Assembly: GCF_039621805.1 (NCBI RefSeq)
Contig: NZ_CP155076.1
Span: 279,857-343,856, forward strand
Origin: Paraburkholderia sp. PREW-6R
GTDB lineage: Bacteria; Pseudomonadota; Gammaproteobacteria; Burkholderiales; Burkholderiaceae
Length of the DNA stretch: 64,000 nucleotides
Reading direction: 5' to 3'
Shown here: one piece after another, positions 1-9,240 of the stretch
How the letters are laid out: the number at the start of each line of letters is the position of its first letter
Position numbering within the stretch: the first letter of the stretch is position 1
The notes under the pieces: model-generated
Told to the model about the DNA's origin: nothing
Databases searched by the model: none
The model's input: the letters and a program-made list of their open reading frames with translations, nothing else
Made by a program: the position numbers and the translations under genes

Positions 1-2893
1 CAGGATTGAGGACCTCATTCTCTGTTAGCTGCCCCGTGACCGGGTCGAAATTCTGCCAGCCATCCTGCTGGCCAGCGCTGTTAAACAGCGCCTGACCGAC
101 CAGCGCCCCGTCCTGGTAGTTGCGCTGCACCGTTTCCGCATCCGTTGTCGCGTTGTACAACTGTGTTTCGGCAAGCTGGCCGTTCTGGTAAAAGTCCAGC
201 TCCGTCCACACGCCCGTCGCCGGATCCAGGACCTCATTCTCCGTTACCTGTCCTGTGACCGGGTCGAAATTCTGCCAGCCATCCTGCTGGCCAGCGCTGT
301 TAAACAGCGCCTGACTGACCAGCGCCCCGTCCTGATAGTTGCGCTGCACCGTTTCCGCATCCGTGACCGCGTTGTACAACCGCGTTTGTGCAAGCTGGCC
401 GTTCTGGTAAAAGTCCAGCTCCGTGTACACGCCTGTCGCCGGATCCAGGACCTCATTCTCTGTTAGCTGTCCCGTGACCGGGTCGAAGTTCTGCCAGCCA
501 TCCTGCTGGCCAGCGCTATTGAACAGCGCCTGACTGACCAGCGCCCCGTCCTGGTAGTAGCGCTGCGCCGTTTCCGCATCCGTGACCGCGTTGTAAAACT
601 GTGTTTCTGCAAGCTGGCCGTTCTGGTAAAAGTCGAGCTCCGTCCACACGCCCGTCGCCGGATCAAGGACCTCATTCTCCGTTAGCTGCCCCGTGACCGG
701 GTCGAAGTTCTGCCAGCCATCCTGCTGGCCCGCGCTGTTAAACAGCGCCTGGCTGACTAGCGCCCCGTCCTGGTAGTAGCGCTGCGCCGTTTCCGCATCC
801 GTGACCGCGTTGTACAACCGCGTTTGTGCAAGCTGGCCGTTCTGATAAAAGTCGAGCTCCGTCCACACGCCCGTCGCCGGATCAAGGACCTCATTCTCCG
901 TTAGCTGCCCCGTGACCGGGTCGAAGTTCTGCCAGCCATCCTGCTGGCCAGCGCTGTTAAACAGCGCCTGGCTGACCAGCGCCCCGTCCTCGTAATTGAG
1001 CTGGGCCGTTTCCGCATCCGTTGTCGCGTTGTACAACTGTGTTTCTGCAAGCTGGCCGTTCTGATAAAAGTCGAGCTCCGTCCACACGCCCGTCGCCGGA
1101 TCAAGGACCTCATTCTCCGTTAGCTGCCCCGTGACCGGGTCGAAGTTCTGCCAGCCATCCTGCTGGCCAGCGCTGTTAAACAGCGCCTGGCTGACCAGCA
1201 CCCCGTCCTGGTAATTGAGCTGGGCCGTTTCGACGCCGGTTTCGGTATCAAACGTGCGGTCCTCGGTCATCAACCCGGTCGTCGTGTCGTAGACCTTGAA
1301 GTCCGTTTCCTGCCCATCGCTGTTAAAGAAGGCTTCGCCCGTCACGTCGCCGTTGCCGTCCAGTTCCCGGATGACAGTGAGCTGCTGGGTAGCCGGGTTC
1401 AGTTCCCGGTCCTCTGTGACTTGTCCCGTTGCGGGATTGACCACCTCGTAGTTGACCTGCTGGCCGTTCACGAAATCAGCGTAGGCGGTTTCTACGCCGT
1501 TCTGGTAAAGCGCGATGAGCCTGGTCTGGCCCGTCGCAGGATCGAATTCTGTGTCCTGCGTCACCAGTCCCGTCACCGGATCGACCGCGACGTAATCGAG
1601 CTGTTTGCCGTTAGCAAAGTCGGCGTAGCCGGTTTCCTGCCCGTTCTGGTAAACAACGGTCTCGTACTGCTGGCCGGTGATCGGATCAAACTTGCGGTCC
1701 TGGGTCATCAGCCCGGTCGTCGGGTCGATGACGATATAATCCGTGTGGTTGCCACTGGCGTTGAACACGTTTTCGCCAGTAAGCATGCCGTTGACGTACG
1801 AAGCGCCCCGCGTCGTGCTGACAAGGTTACCATCGCCATCAAAGGTCTGTTCGAGGCTGAGCTGTCCATTGCCGGTATAGGTGATGTCATCTGATCCGGT
1901 CAGATCGCCATTGGCGTCATAGCTGTCACGGGTATCCGTCAGCACTCCCCCCGTATCCTGCATCGCGTCCGTCTGCACCAACTGCCCGTTGGCGCCGATG
2001 ACACTGTTCCAGGTTGAGCCTGACGCCACGTCACTCACGCCCATCGTGATCGAGCCATCCGGGAGCACGTCCGTGGTGATGGTCTGGATGGTTTTGCCCG
2101 TCTGGCTATTGATTACATTGATCTGCGATGGATTATTCGCATCCGTCTGCAGCAGGTAGTCTCCGCTCTGTATCGAGATTGCCGGCGACGCATTACTACC
2201 CGTTCCACTATAGTAATTTCGATAGGCCGGAATTTGTCCCATCGCCGTGGCAACTGCCGCCTCACAGGCTGACTTATAGCCACACGTTGAAATGATGTCG
2301 CCAACCACGTTCGGATTGGCGGCCAGCATCTGGGCGATCTGTTGCTGAATGGAGTCATCAGCGTCACCAAACAGCGTCACGTTGCCAAGCGGCATTCCCG
2401 CCTGATTCGCCAGATACAGTTGCCCGCCCGGCGCATTAGGATCGGAGGACGCGAGATTTCCGCTTGTGCTCAGGTTGGTGGTCGCCTGAAACATCAACTC
2501 GTACGCATTGATTTCGGCACGAGCCTCGCCAAGCAGTGCGTCACCGCTGCCCTGGACGGGACCATTCGGATCCAGATAGTGCCCAAGTTCATGCGCGATA
2601 GTTTCGGCAAGGACATAGCCTGGACTCTTCAGCGGGTCAGACGGAAGCACGGAGCTGATTGTGATACCCACGTCCTTGTCCGTAGCCCCATTAACTTTAA
2701 CCCCTTGTTCAATCAGCTGCCCCGACGACATCTCAATATCATGCTTTTGCAAATATCCACTCAATTCGGATACGAATTGCGGCGACGCATTTACAATCCT
2801 GAGAAAATCCTGAAAAGTGCTGCTGTTAGTGCCACCCATCGCAGCAGCCAGACCTGCCAAGCCCGGGTCCGTCGCGGAAATTGCATTTGACAT
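1..2893 (-). CDS. HExxH-motif protein with 73-aa tandem repeats (3' end outside window)
   Basis: The frame starts with ATG at 2893 and stays open to the window edge, so at least 964 codons are present and the C-terminus is missing. Residues 101-105 read HELGH followed by YLDP, and a GEARAEINAYE stretch at about 122-132 could supply a third acidic ligand. This resembles a zincin-type metallopeptidase core, but the fold is inferred. From about residue 550 onward the protein consists of 73-residue repeats with DPVTGQLTEN and YQNGQLAETQLYN motifs, loosely like MORN_2/YwqK-type repeats. No signal peptide is visible. It follows the two exported-protein genes on the same strand with a 23-bp gap, so they are probably co-transcribed. 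It could be a polymorphic effector whose active tail lies outside the window; the function is unproven. Confidence 0.75.
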   Translation of the reverse strand, partial: MSNAISATDPGLAGLAAAMGGTNSSTFQDFLRIVNASPQFVSELSGYLQKHDIEMSSGQLIEQGVKVNGATDKDVGITISSVLPSDPLKSPGYVLAETIAHELGHYLDPNGPVQGSGDALLGEARAEINAYELMFQATTNLSTSGNLASSDPNAPGGQLYLANQAGMPLGNVTLFGDADDSIQQQIAQMLAANPNVVGDIISTCGYKSACEAAVATAMGQIPAYRNYYSGTGSNASPAISIQSGDYLLQTDANNPSQINVINSQTGKTIQTITTDVLPDGSITMGVSDVASGSTWNSVIGANGQLVQTDAMQDTGGVLTDTRDSYDANGDLTGSDDITYTGNGQLSLEQTFDGDGNLVSTTRGASYVNGMLTGENVFNASGNHTDYIVIDPTTGLMTQDRKFDPITGQQYETVVYQNGQETGYADFANGKQLDYVAVDPVTGLVTQDTEFDPATGQTRLIALYQNGVETAYADFVNGQQVNYEVVNPATGQVTEDRELNPATQQLTVIRELDGNGDVTGEAFFNSDGQETDFKVYDTTTGLMTEDRTFDTETGVETAQLNYQDGVLVSQALFNSAGQQDGWQNFDPVTGQLTENEVLDPATGVWTELDFYQNGQLAETQLYNATTDAETAQLNYEDGALVSQALFNSAGQQDGWQNFDPVTGQLTENEVLDPATGVWTELDFYQNGQLAQTRLYNAVTDAETAQRYYQDGALVSQALFNSAGQQDGWQNFDPVTGQLTENEVLDPATGVWTELDFYQNGQLAETQFYNAVTDAETAQRYYQDGALVSQALFNSAGQQDGWQNFDPVTGQLTENEVLDPATGVYTELDFYQNGQLAQTRLYNAVTDAETVQRNYQDGALVSQALFNSAGQQDGWQNFDPVTGQVTENEVLDPATGVWTELDFYQNGQLAETQLYNATTDAETVQRNYQDGALVGQALFNSAGQQDGWQNFDPVTGQLTENEVLNP
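7..1230. repeat. Tandem 219-bp coding repeats
   Basis: The marker GACCTCATTC begins at 11, 230, 449, 668, 887 and 1106, an exact 219-bp period (73 codons). Five full units and one partial, more diverged unit are visible, and the array runs off the left edge. Units differ by scattered substitutions and no indels, so the reading frame is kept. High identity between units suggests recent expansion or concerted evolution. Confidence 0.95.
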
Positions 2894-2916
2894 AGCAATC
2901 CTCTTTTTAAATTAAA

Positions 2917-3579
2917 TCAGTTTGAAACTGACTGCCTGAAAGTGATATTTTCCATGCAACCGCTGGGTACATAAAGTATTGAAACAGGCGCACGCGATAT
3001 CAAGCCATCGCTCCAATAGCCTACGGAATAACGATCACCGGTAGGATCCTGGGCAAGAGCAGGGGGCACAGCCCAGTGACTTGAAACTCCCACGACGCCT
3101 CGGCCATAAATTCGGCGAACTTCTCGGTCTGTTATGCAGATCACCTCGGTATGAATATGAATCTCGAAACTCAATACCCGCCCATCTCCTTTGATATCTG
3201 GACCGATTCCATATCGCGTCGATGACATGGCAAAAAAATGTTCGTCCTTTGCGTCAAAGCGCGCCTTGAAACCAGGTGTATCTGCGCTAATGGCATCAAC
3301 CGGATCGGTAATTGTCAGATCGAAGAGTTTTACAATTCGCGAGAAATCGTTGATCCACTCGGGGTGATCAATCAGCGAACGCAGCTTGAACCAGAATTCT
3401 GTCTGCTTCGGGCCCATGACCAGTTCTTCGGCGACTGCATCCTGTCCCCTGACCTGAACGATCCGGTCGGAAGGCGATTCTTCAGCAGCAAACCCCGAGC
3501 GGGTCAAACCGGCGAGCAATAGCAAGGCCGCATAGACGACCAGCTTGATTTTCGAGTAGAGAGATAGACGAATTTTCAT
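2917..3579 (-). CDS. Small exported protein, copy A
   Basis: A 220-aa protein with a clear Sec signal peptide: positively charged MKIRLSLYSK, a hydrophobic VVYAALLLLAGL core, and probable cleavage after SGFA near residue 31. The mature part has no motif I recognise. The frame extends upstream to a TTG at 3654, but only the ATG at 3579 puts the signal peptide at the N-terminus, so I chose it. It is nearly identical to the next gene upstream (copy B), with differences concentrated near the C-terminus. The downstream HELGH-repeat protein starts 23 bp after its stop, suggesting one transcript. It might be a periplasmic partner or immunity factor for that protein; this is inference. Confidence 0.7.
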   Translation of the reverse strand: MKIRLSLYSKIKLVVYAALLLLAGLTRSGFAAEESPSDRIVQVRGQDAVAEELVMGPKQTEFWFKLRSLIDHPEWINDFSRIVKLFDLTITDPVDAISADTPGFKARFDAKDEHFFAMSSTRYGIGPDIKGDGRVLSFEIHIHTEVICITDREVRRIYGRGVVGVSSHWAVPPALAQDPTGDRYSVGYWSDGLISRAPVSILYVPSGCMENITFRQSVSN

Positions 3580-3650
3580 GGTCTCGGTTGTTGCAATAAC
3601 TTTCGGATTTAGGATAAATGCTCGAATTGCGGAGAAGTGATCAAATTGAT

Positions 3651-3750
3651 TCAAAACCCTTCAGCCATTTCCTCGCCTGGATAGTACGTTTTACGAAATC
3701 GTCGAAAAACGCGACTACAAAATGAGAGCCAGTTATCTTTTTCGCCTCTC
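3651..3750 (-). pseudogene. Relic of membrane-protein gene 3' end (first copy)
   Basis: Read on the minus strand, this encodes GSHFVVAFFDDFVKRT, matching the C-terminus of the intact membrane protein at 5272-5979 (FYVVTFYDDLEQNV). One base is missing relative to the second relic (AGGAAATGG against AGCAAAATGG), which shifts the frame before the stop. It is a by-product of the 849-bp duplication. Confidence 0.65.
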
Positions 3751-3765
3751 TCTTTTTTAATTAAA

Positions 3766-4428
3766 TCAGTTTGAAACTGACTGCCTGAAAGTGATATTCT
3801 CTACACACCCGCTGGGTGCGTAAGACATTGAAATTGGAGCGCGCGATATCAAGCCTTCGCTCCGATAGCCCACCGAGTAAAGAACACCGGTAGGATCCTG
3901 GGCAAGAGCAGGAGGCACACCCCAGTGACTTGCGACCCCCACGACGCCTCGGCCATAAATTCGCCGAACTTCTCGGTCTGTTATGCAGATCTCCTCAGTA
4001 TGAATATCAATCTCGAAACTCAATACCCGCCCGTCTCCTTTGATATCTGGACCGATTCCATATTGCGTCGATGACATGGCAAAAAAATGTTCGTCCTTTG
4101 CGTCAAAGCGCGCCTTGAAACCAGGTGTATCTGCGCTAATGACGTCAACCGGATCGGTAATTGTCAGGTCGAAGAGTTTCACAATTCGCGAGAAATCGTT
4201 GATCCACTCGGGGTGATCAATCAGCGAACGCAGCTTGAACCAGAATTCTGTCTGCTTCGGGCCCATGACCAGTTCTTCGGCGACTGCATCCTGTCCCCTG
4301 ACCTGAACGATCCGGTCGGCAGGCGAATCTTCAGCTGCAAACCCCGAGCGGGTCAAACCGGCGAGCAATAGCAAGGCCGCGTAGACGACCAGCTTGACTT
4401 GCGAGTAGAGAGATAGACGAATTTTCAT
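3766..4428 (-). CDS. Small exported protein, copy B
   Basis: A 220-aa paralogue of the downstream neighbour, with the same signal peptide (cleavage after SGFA) and the same length. Most of the sequence is identical between copies, including the flanking non-coding DNA, so the pair arose by a recent tandem duplication of about 849 bp. The start is ATG 4428; the frame also extends to a TTG at 4503. No catalytic motif or known domain was recognised. Tandem near-identical secreted proteins upstream of a large repeat protein are reminiscent of immunity arrays, but nothing in the sequence proves this. Confidence 0.7.
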   Translation of the reverse strand: MKIRLSLYSQVKLVVYAALLLLAGLTRSGFAAEDSPADRIVQVRGQDAVAEELVMGPKQTEFWFKLRSLIDHPEWINDFSRIVKLFDLTITDPVDVISADTPGFKARFDAKDEHFFAMSSTQYGIGPDIKGDGRVLSFEIDIHTEEICITDREVRRIYGRGVVGVASHWGVPPALAQDPTGVLYSVGYRSEGLISRAPISMSYAPSGCVENITFRQSVSN

Positions 4429-4499
4429 GGACTCGGTTGTTGCAATATCTTTCGGATTTCGGATAAATGCTCGAATTGCGGAGAAGTGATCAAATTGAT

Positions 4500-4690
4500 T
4501 CAAAACCCTTCAGCCATTTTGCTCGCCTGGATAGTACGTTTTACGAAATCGTCGAAAAGCGCGACTACAAAATAAGAGCCAGCTAACTTTTTCGCCTCGA
4601 AACTCAAAATCCAGCAGGGCACAACGTGATCCAGCGACAAAGCCGCGTGACGCCAATTCTACGCGTTCATTCATCGGGTCTGAACCCAAT
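4500..4690 (-). pseudogene. Relic of membrane-protein gene 3' end (second copy)
   Basis: The minus strand reads WRHAALSLDHVVP and, further on, GSYFVVALFDDFVKRT before a TGA at 4500-4502. This parallels WRHAALSLDHIVP and SFYVVTFYDDLEQN at the C-terminus of the intact gene at 5272-5979. The N-terminal membrane part is absent. It shows that the ancestral order was membrane protein followed by exported protein and that the unit was duplicated and partly deleted. Confidence 0.7.
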
Positions 4691-4818
4691 TTTTTTACGA
4701 ATGTAGGGATTTATATATTGTTTTTTTGCAGATCTTGGGGGAACACCTTGTGAAAAATTTTATTTTATTATTTTGTATTAGCCGATGCATTGCACAGGGA
4801 ACGAGCTCGCTCAACGCC
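4688..4818. repeat. Diverged AT-rich non-coding repeat, copy 1
   Basis: Shares GGGATTTATATATTG, GCAGATCTTGG and AAAAATTTTATTTTATTA with 6076-6203 in the same order and orientation. The two copies bracket the intact membrane-protein gene. The short frames inside are not convincing genes. The DNA from here to 5271 shows no other gene. Confidence 0.7.
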
Positions 4819-5271
4819 CAGTGGCGCCTGGCGACCCCTGATGAGCTACAAGGGCAAGATGGAGACGAAAGCTCTCCGTATGGAGCGAGAACTTTGTAAC
4901 GACCGAACGGCCAGTTTTTCCACTTTCGCTCTGATCTTTACCCTGCAGACGACACAACAGACACAACAAGGCAAACCAGGGACGTGAGAAGGACGGCTTG
5001 ATAGCATTGTTTGTTAGCGTGATTGTGGTTGCGCGGCAGGACCTGCGGATTTAATAGGAAATGAGAAAGAACACCTGCCAGACCAAGGGACCTTCCTGTT
5101 CATGGCTCCATTTATATGAACGCCCCCGTTTGCAAGGGATTTCGAGTTTCGACGTGACAGATGCTCGCGTTCTGCGCCTTGCTCGCATTTGGATCCGAAA
5201 CGTATTTTCCATTGTAGGAAAGAAACGTCGCTTGAACTAGTTGTCCGGCTTTGTTCGTAACGTAAAAAGTG

Positions 5272-5979
5272 TCAGCCATTTTTTCCTCGCCTGGATATTA
5301 CGTTTTGTTCGAGATCATCGTAAAACGTGACTACATAAAAAGAGTCAGTTACTTTCTCCGCTTCGAAACCCACATTCCCAAATGGCACAATATGGTCCAA
5401 TGACAACGCCGCGTGACGCCACCCTTCATCTCTTAAATTATCACTTCGCGCGATTTGGCCACTTGAATCATAAATGACAGCGCGCGTAAATCCATATCGC
5501 CACCACTCGTCATCCTTGGAGCACACAGACAGATGAGAATTCTTATCGACGGCAACCCCATATTTTTCGCACTGAGCGTATGGGGGTAGTCGAGCGGCGA
5601 TAAATACGCGATCGACAATGTTGCACCTAAGATTTATCCAAAGGAGAAATGTCCATGCGATGGCAAAGGTGGTGATTATGCCAAATCCAGTTATTTTCCA
5701 CCGCATTCCCCTGTTTTTTAAACAACTGAAAATCAAAAAAAGCAAGCAAATGAAAATGATTGCTTTCGAAATGGCAAATAAAAATGGATGAAACTGAATC
5801 CAGGATAACAGCAGCAGCAACATCAAAAGCTGCACTCCAAGCCATGCCTTTTTTCTCATCTTGAATCCATTCAATCTGATGGCAACGCAGTCAGTGCGAC
5901 TAGCATTTCGCGTTTTCTGTTGATCACAAAGCCGGAATGTTTCCATCAGAAAGCGTATCGGCTTTTTGGACTTGTCCAT
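5272..5979 (-). CDS. Hypothetical inner-membrane protein
   Basis: A 235-aa protein. Residues about 45-70 (LGVQLLMLLLLLSW and following), 68-86 (AISKAIIFICLLFLIF) and 96-115 (GFGIITTFAIAWTFLLW) are strongly hydrophobic, giving two or three transmembrane helices. A roughly 115-residue C-terminal domain with several cysteines follows. No family was recognised. Two truncated relics of the same C-terminus lie downstream, so this gene belongs to the unit that was duplicated. The start at 5979 is preceded by GAGGCAGG; an internal ATG at 5859 is also possible but has no ribosome site. An immunity-type membrane protein is plausible but unproven. Confidence 0.6.
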   Translation of the reverse strand: MDKSKKPIRFLMETFRLCDQQKTRNASRTDCVAIRLNGFKMRKKAWLGVQLLMLLLLLSWIQFHPFLFAISKAIIFICLLFLIFSCLKNRGMRWKITGFGIITTFAIAWTFLLWINLRCNIVDRVFIAARLPPYAQCEKYGVAVDKNSHLSVCSKDDEWWRYGFTRAVIYDSSGQIARSDNLRDEGWRHAALSLDHIVPFGNVGFEAEKVTDSFYVVTFYDDLEQNVISRRGKNG

Positions 5980-6075
5980 GCCTGCCTCGTTATGTAATCA
6001 ACTAGGCAGATTGAACACGCCCGGTTGGCAACATAGGCTAACCATTTTACCTGTTGACGTATCAGGTTTAACCTA

Positions 6076-6203
6076 TATTTTTTTTCAAATGTAAGGGTTT
6101 ATATATTGTCTTTTGCAGATCTTGGCGCAACGCGCTGCGAAAAATTTTATTTTATTATTTGTCATTATTCGATGCGTTGCGTAGGAGATAAGCTCACTCA
6201 ACT
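6076..6203. repeat. Diverged AT-rich non-coding repeat, copy 2
   Basis: Second copy of the element at 4688-4818, offset by about 1388 bp and in the same orientation. It lies just upstream of the membrane-protein gene. It may be the scar of a larger duplication or a recombination boundary. Confidence 0.7.
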
Positions 6204-7140
6204 CGTCGACGTGGACACGCTGTGTCCACATGACCTGACTGCAGCTCGCGTTGCTCCACATTGCTGCGATCGTCGTGGAGGGATCGCAGCAATGTGCGCA
6301 CTCGTACACCCCTGCGCACATCTCTGGCGGCTGGCGGGCCCGGCTTGCGCCAGACCGTAAGGAATGAGGAAACGATCGCGTCCCAGCCACAACAACGCCC
6401 TATAGCCGACGCTGACCGGCCTGTCACCTAGCTGCCGAAAGCGGCCGCGGTGGATTCCGGCAGACTGAGGCAGTTGGCATTTCTCTGGCAGGCTTTGTCG
6501 CGCGTGGCTCGCAAGGAGCCCTTGCCAAAGCCACGTCACGGCCTGCAGCGACGGTCGAGCAGGCTCGATCGCCTTGAAATGACCGGCATGTGCCGGATGA
6601 TGAACCGCGGATGCGTGACTACCCTGCTTACCTCTGCGGTTCACGCGGTTTCATCGAGACGCCATATCTGTCCCAAACCGGCCGCATCACATAGCAACGC
6701 CCAGGCCGAATAGGGAATCGGGGTATCGCCGCTGATCCACTTGCGCACCGTCCGCCCGTCGCTCTTCGCGGACAGCCCCAAAATGCCCCTGCGGCACGCC
6801 CGCTGAAGCAGTGCCGCGTAGTACCTGCTCTATCTCCGTCCCTCCCGCAACGCATGGGAAACGCAGCAGTTGGCAGGGGGAAACGAACGGACTCAGGTTG
6901 TGCAACGAACGTCTGTTGAGAGCAGCACCCCGGCATTTCCTGAGCAGAGAGACGAACGCATCGCGCATGCGCTCGGCGGCGGTACTGCAGACAGGAGCAA
7001 GCATTTCGCTACCCCGCTTCTACGACGACCAATACGTTGCGCGATACGTGGGGGCGACACCCACGCCCCTGCCTACCAGTTACCAGCGCAGGTCAGCGAG
7101 CCCCCCCGAACAGCGAGACCCAGCTTGTCAGCAGCCAAGA
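6204..7140. other. Gene-poor, apparently decayed DNA
   Basis: Overlapping short frames occur in all phases, but none has a convincing start, codon pattern or family, apart from the HTH-like fragment at 6641-6829. It is probably degraded mobile DNA between the repeat-protein locus and the lipoprotein gene. Confidence 0.6.
6641..6829 (-). pseudogene. 5'-truncated HTH-like fragment
   Basis: An open frame of about 62 codons without a start codon encodes SAKSDGRTVRKWISGDTPIP followed by YSAWALLCDAAG. This resembles the recognition-helix region of small Cro/XRE-type proteins of mobile elements (TVRKW then PIP). An in-frame TAG lies just upstream, so it is a remnant. The assignment rests on a short stretch. 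Confidence 0.35.
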
Positions 7141-8340
7141 TCACTGGTCGGCAAAATTGATCCTGAAGATTTGCGCTCCAAAGCCCCGCGTACCGGCATA
7201 AACGTTACCGTTGCGGTCAGTGACAAGCGAGGTAATGAAGTCCGTCGTGTTCGTGAACGGATACGACGCGACGCTACCACCGCTGGTAATACGGATGATA
7301 GCTTGGTAGCCAGCGGTGTAGATGTTTCCCGACTTGTCGATGGCGATCGCACCTGTCGCTGGCAGCTGGCTGGCGATCGTCGTGACTGTGCCGTCGGGGG
7401 CAATTTTTCGAACGGCATCGGCACTTCTTACATACAGATTGTCGTTACTGTCGATTGCAAGATCGGGCATCTGGTCGAGTGTGAATGTTGCGGCAGTGCC
7501 TGGCCCATCCTGATTGCCGCTGGCGCCACTGCCTGCAAAAATCGCCCAGGTATTGCTATCGACGTTAAACTTCACGATACGGTTGCTTACCGCGTCCGCG
7601 AGAAACAAAGCGCCTCTGCTGTCCATTACAAGGCCGCCGAAGCCGTCTGACGTATTGGTGCTTGAACTTTCCCAGTTCGTGAACAATTGCTGGTACGCGC
7701 CAGATGCCGAGAACTTTTGCAATAACGCTCGCCATACAACTGACGGGGTTGCAATTCCTGACGCGTTTCCCGATCCATAAAAGGCGCCAGACGGGTCGAT
7801 TGCAACGCCGTCCCAAAAGCCTTGAGTCGTCAATGTGGTGACCACCCCTGCCTGCGTGACCTTCCGAAGACTCCCTCTATCAGACAGGATAACGTCGTTG
7901 GACGAATCCATTGCGAGATGGCCACCGCCCCACAAAATGGCGGCCGCTCCCGTCCCGTCGGCAGGATACAGGTTTGTGGTGGCGGAACCGGCGAGGCTGG
8001 TGACCGACAACGCGGACGTCGAAAGACCATTACCGGATGCATACCCGGTTGTGACGATATCATTCGCCGGGCCTGTTGCACCGGCGGGTACTCTAACAAC
8101 TGCGCCCGGCTGTGTAATGACGGTATCTGATGACCCGCTTACAGTAATGATCGTGCCGTTCGGCGCAGTAATGGTAGTCCCGGCAGGTACATTCACCGAG
8201 CTATTTGCCATCATGGTCATGCTGGAACCTGCCGCCAGGCCAGTCGGAGACGTCGAACTTGAGTTGCCAGATCCCCCTCCACAAGCAGTTAAGAGAACGG
8301 TGCCCCAAACCACAAGAACTGCACGTACAAAAATTCGCAT
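7141..8340 (-). CDS. NHL/beta-propeller lipoprotein
   Basis: A 399-aa protein with a lipoprotein signal: MRIFVRAVLVVWGTVLLTAC, lipobox LTAC with Cys20, then GGGSGNSSS linker residues. Residues about 120-399 hold repeated AIDxxGNxY/LxxADAVxNRIxK units (DSRGALFLADAVSNRIVKF, IDSNDNLYVRSADAVRKI, IDKSGNIYTAGY), typical of NHL/SMP-30-like propellers. A good ribosome site, GGAAGGG, lies 8 nt before ATG 8340. It is predicted to be anchored to a membrane facing the periplasm or cell surface. The gene stands alone between decayed DNA stretches downstream of the broken tpsB. The ligand is unknown. Confidence 0.8.
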   Translation of the reverse strand: MRIFVRAVLVVWGTVLLTACGGGSGNSSSTSPTGLAAGSSMTMMANSSVNVPAGTTITAPNGTIITVSGSSDTVITQPGAVVRVPAGATGPANDIVTTGYASGNGLSTSALSVTSLAGSATTNLYPADGTGAAAILWGGGHLAMDSSNDVILSDRGSLRKVTQAGVVTTLTTQGFWDGVAIDPSGAFYGSGNASGIATPSVVWRALLQKFSASGAYQQLFTNWESSSTNTSDGFGGLVMDSRGALFLADAVSNRIVKFNVDSNTWAIFAGSGASGNQDGPGTAATFTLDQMPDLAIDSNDNLYVRSADAVRKIAPDGTVTTIASQLPATGAIAIDKSGNIYTAGYQAIIRITSGGSVASYPFTNTTDFITSLVTDRNGNVYAGTRGFGAQIFRINFADQ

Positions 8341-8626
8341 GTATTGTTCCCTTCCTTGTAATTCTGGACTCGGCGCCGAGCACTCGCCTCTGGCCGCCGA
8401 AGCCTACGTCAATTTACCCCTGGGGCGCGAGCTTAACAGCCTGCCAAGCCGCGCTATCTTGAATAGCTGTGGCATTCACAAGATGTCACCAAATATCATG
8501 ACTTTAAAACGGGACGTCCCAGTAACGGTGTACTGGCGCGCCACTTAGAGGCATATTGTCTTGAGCGGATGAAATATCGACCTTGCTCCTGTTTCACGGA
8601 CCTCATAGCTGAAGCGATCAGGCCGC

Positions 8627-9240
8627 TTACCTTCGCTGAGCGGCGGCCCAGTTCTTCTCGAACGTTATGGGGCTAACGTAGTTCAATGTCGAATGAAGGC
8701 GGCGGCCATTGTAAAAACCAAGCCAGTCGATGATTTCATTCATCGCAGTACGCCGCATCGCGAAGTGCCGATCATGCAGCCGAGCGACGTTGAGCGAATC
8801 CCAGAGTCTTTCGGTCGGCGCATCATCCCAACGAGCGCCACGCCGGCTCATTGATGAAAGCATGTGGCACGCTTTGAGCCTGTCCTGGTAAACTCCACTG
8901 CAATATTGCTGCCACGGTCGCTATGCACAATCACGCCGGCTTTGGGGCGACGCCGGAACCATGCCATGCGCAGCGCGTCTGTAACTGGATCTCCCTTTGC
9001 GTGCGACTGCATCGACCAGCCCATCACCTGCCGGCTGAAGAGGTCGATTATGACGGCCGGATACAGCCAGCCTTTGGCCCTCGCCACGTACGTGATGTTG
9101 CTCGTCCAGATCTGATTCGGCGCTGTCGCGGTGAAGTTGCGCTCCAACAGGTTTGGCGCGACCGGCACGTTGTGGTTCGAGTCTGTCGTGCGCGGTGGCC
9201 AACAAGCTGGCCCGAATCACATGCGGAGCTTTAACGCAGG
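8627..9240 (-). pseudogene. IS3-family transposase (OrfB) remnant
   Basis: Frames of the integrase-core transposase remain in pieces: PNLLERNFTATAPNQIW, a YVARAKGW segment, VIVHSDRGS (second catalytic Asp), then in another frame SSMSRRGARWDDAPTE and NGRRLHSTLNYVSP (final Glu and C-terminal signature). The junction near 8860 is frameshifted with bases missing between HSDRGS and the SSMSR block. The first catalytic Asp position reads TSNITYV, with Asn instead of Asp. The 5' part (orfA and the start of orfB) is absent. It is dead. CCTGTTTCACGGACC near 8590 may be a residual terminus. Confidence 0.85.

Larger units (their letters stand above)
2901..4600. repeat. Tandem duplication, about 849 bp per unit
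   Basis: Stop codons (2917 and 3766), start codons (3579 and 4428) and the upstream relic sequences are all offset by exactly 849 bp. Each unit contains one exported-protein gene plus about 95 bp of the 3' end of an upstream membrane-protein gene. The duplication therefore took in an ancestral gene junction. Confidence 0.9.

Noticed and set aside
25..1113. Repeated 70-codon minus-strand frames rich in Arg
   Set aside because: They are an out-of-frame reading of the same 219-bp repeat; the long open frame through the whole array is the coding one.
7..1230. The regular 219-bp repeats could suggest a CRISPR array
   Set aside because: Units are contiguous without spacers, keep a 73-codon frame and are too long for CRISPR repeats.
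4790..4987. A 65-codon plus-strand frame in the AT-rich region
   Set aside because: No family, no ribosome site, and it lies mostly in the non-coding repeat.
6811..7650. A 279-codon plus-strand frame
   Set aside because: It overlaps the NHL lipoprotein on the opposite strand, and its product has no domain features.
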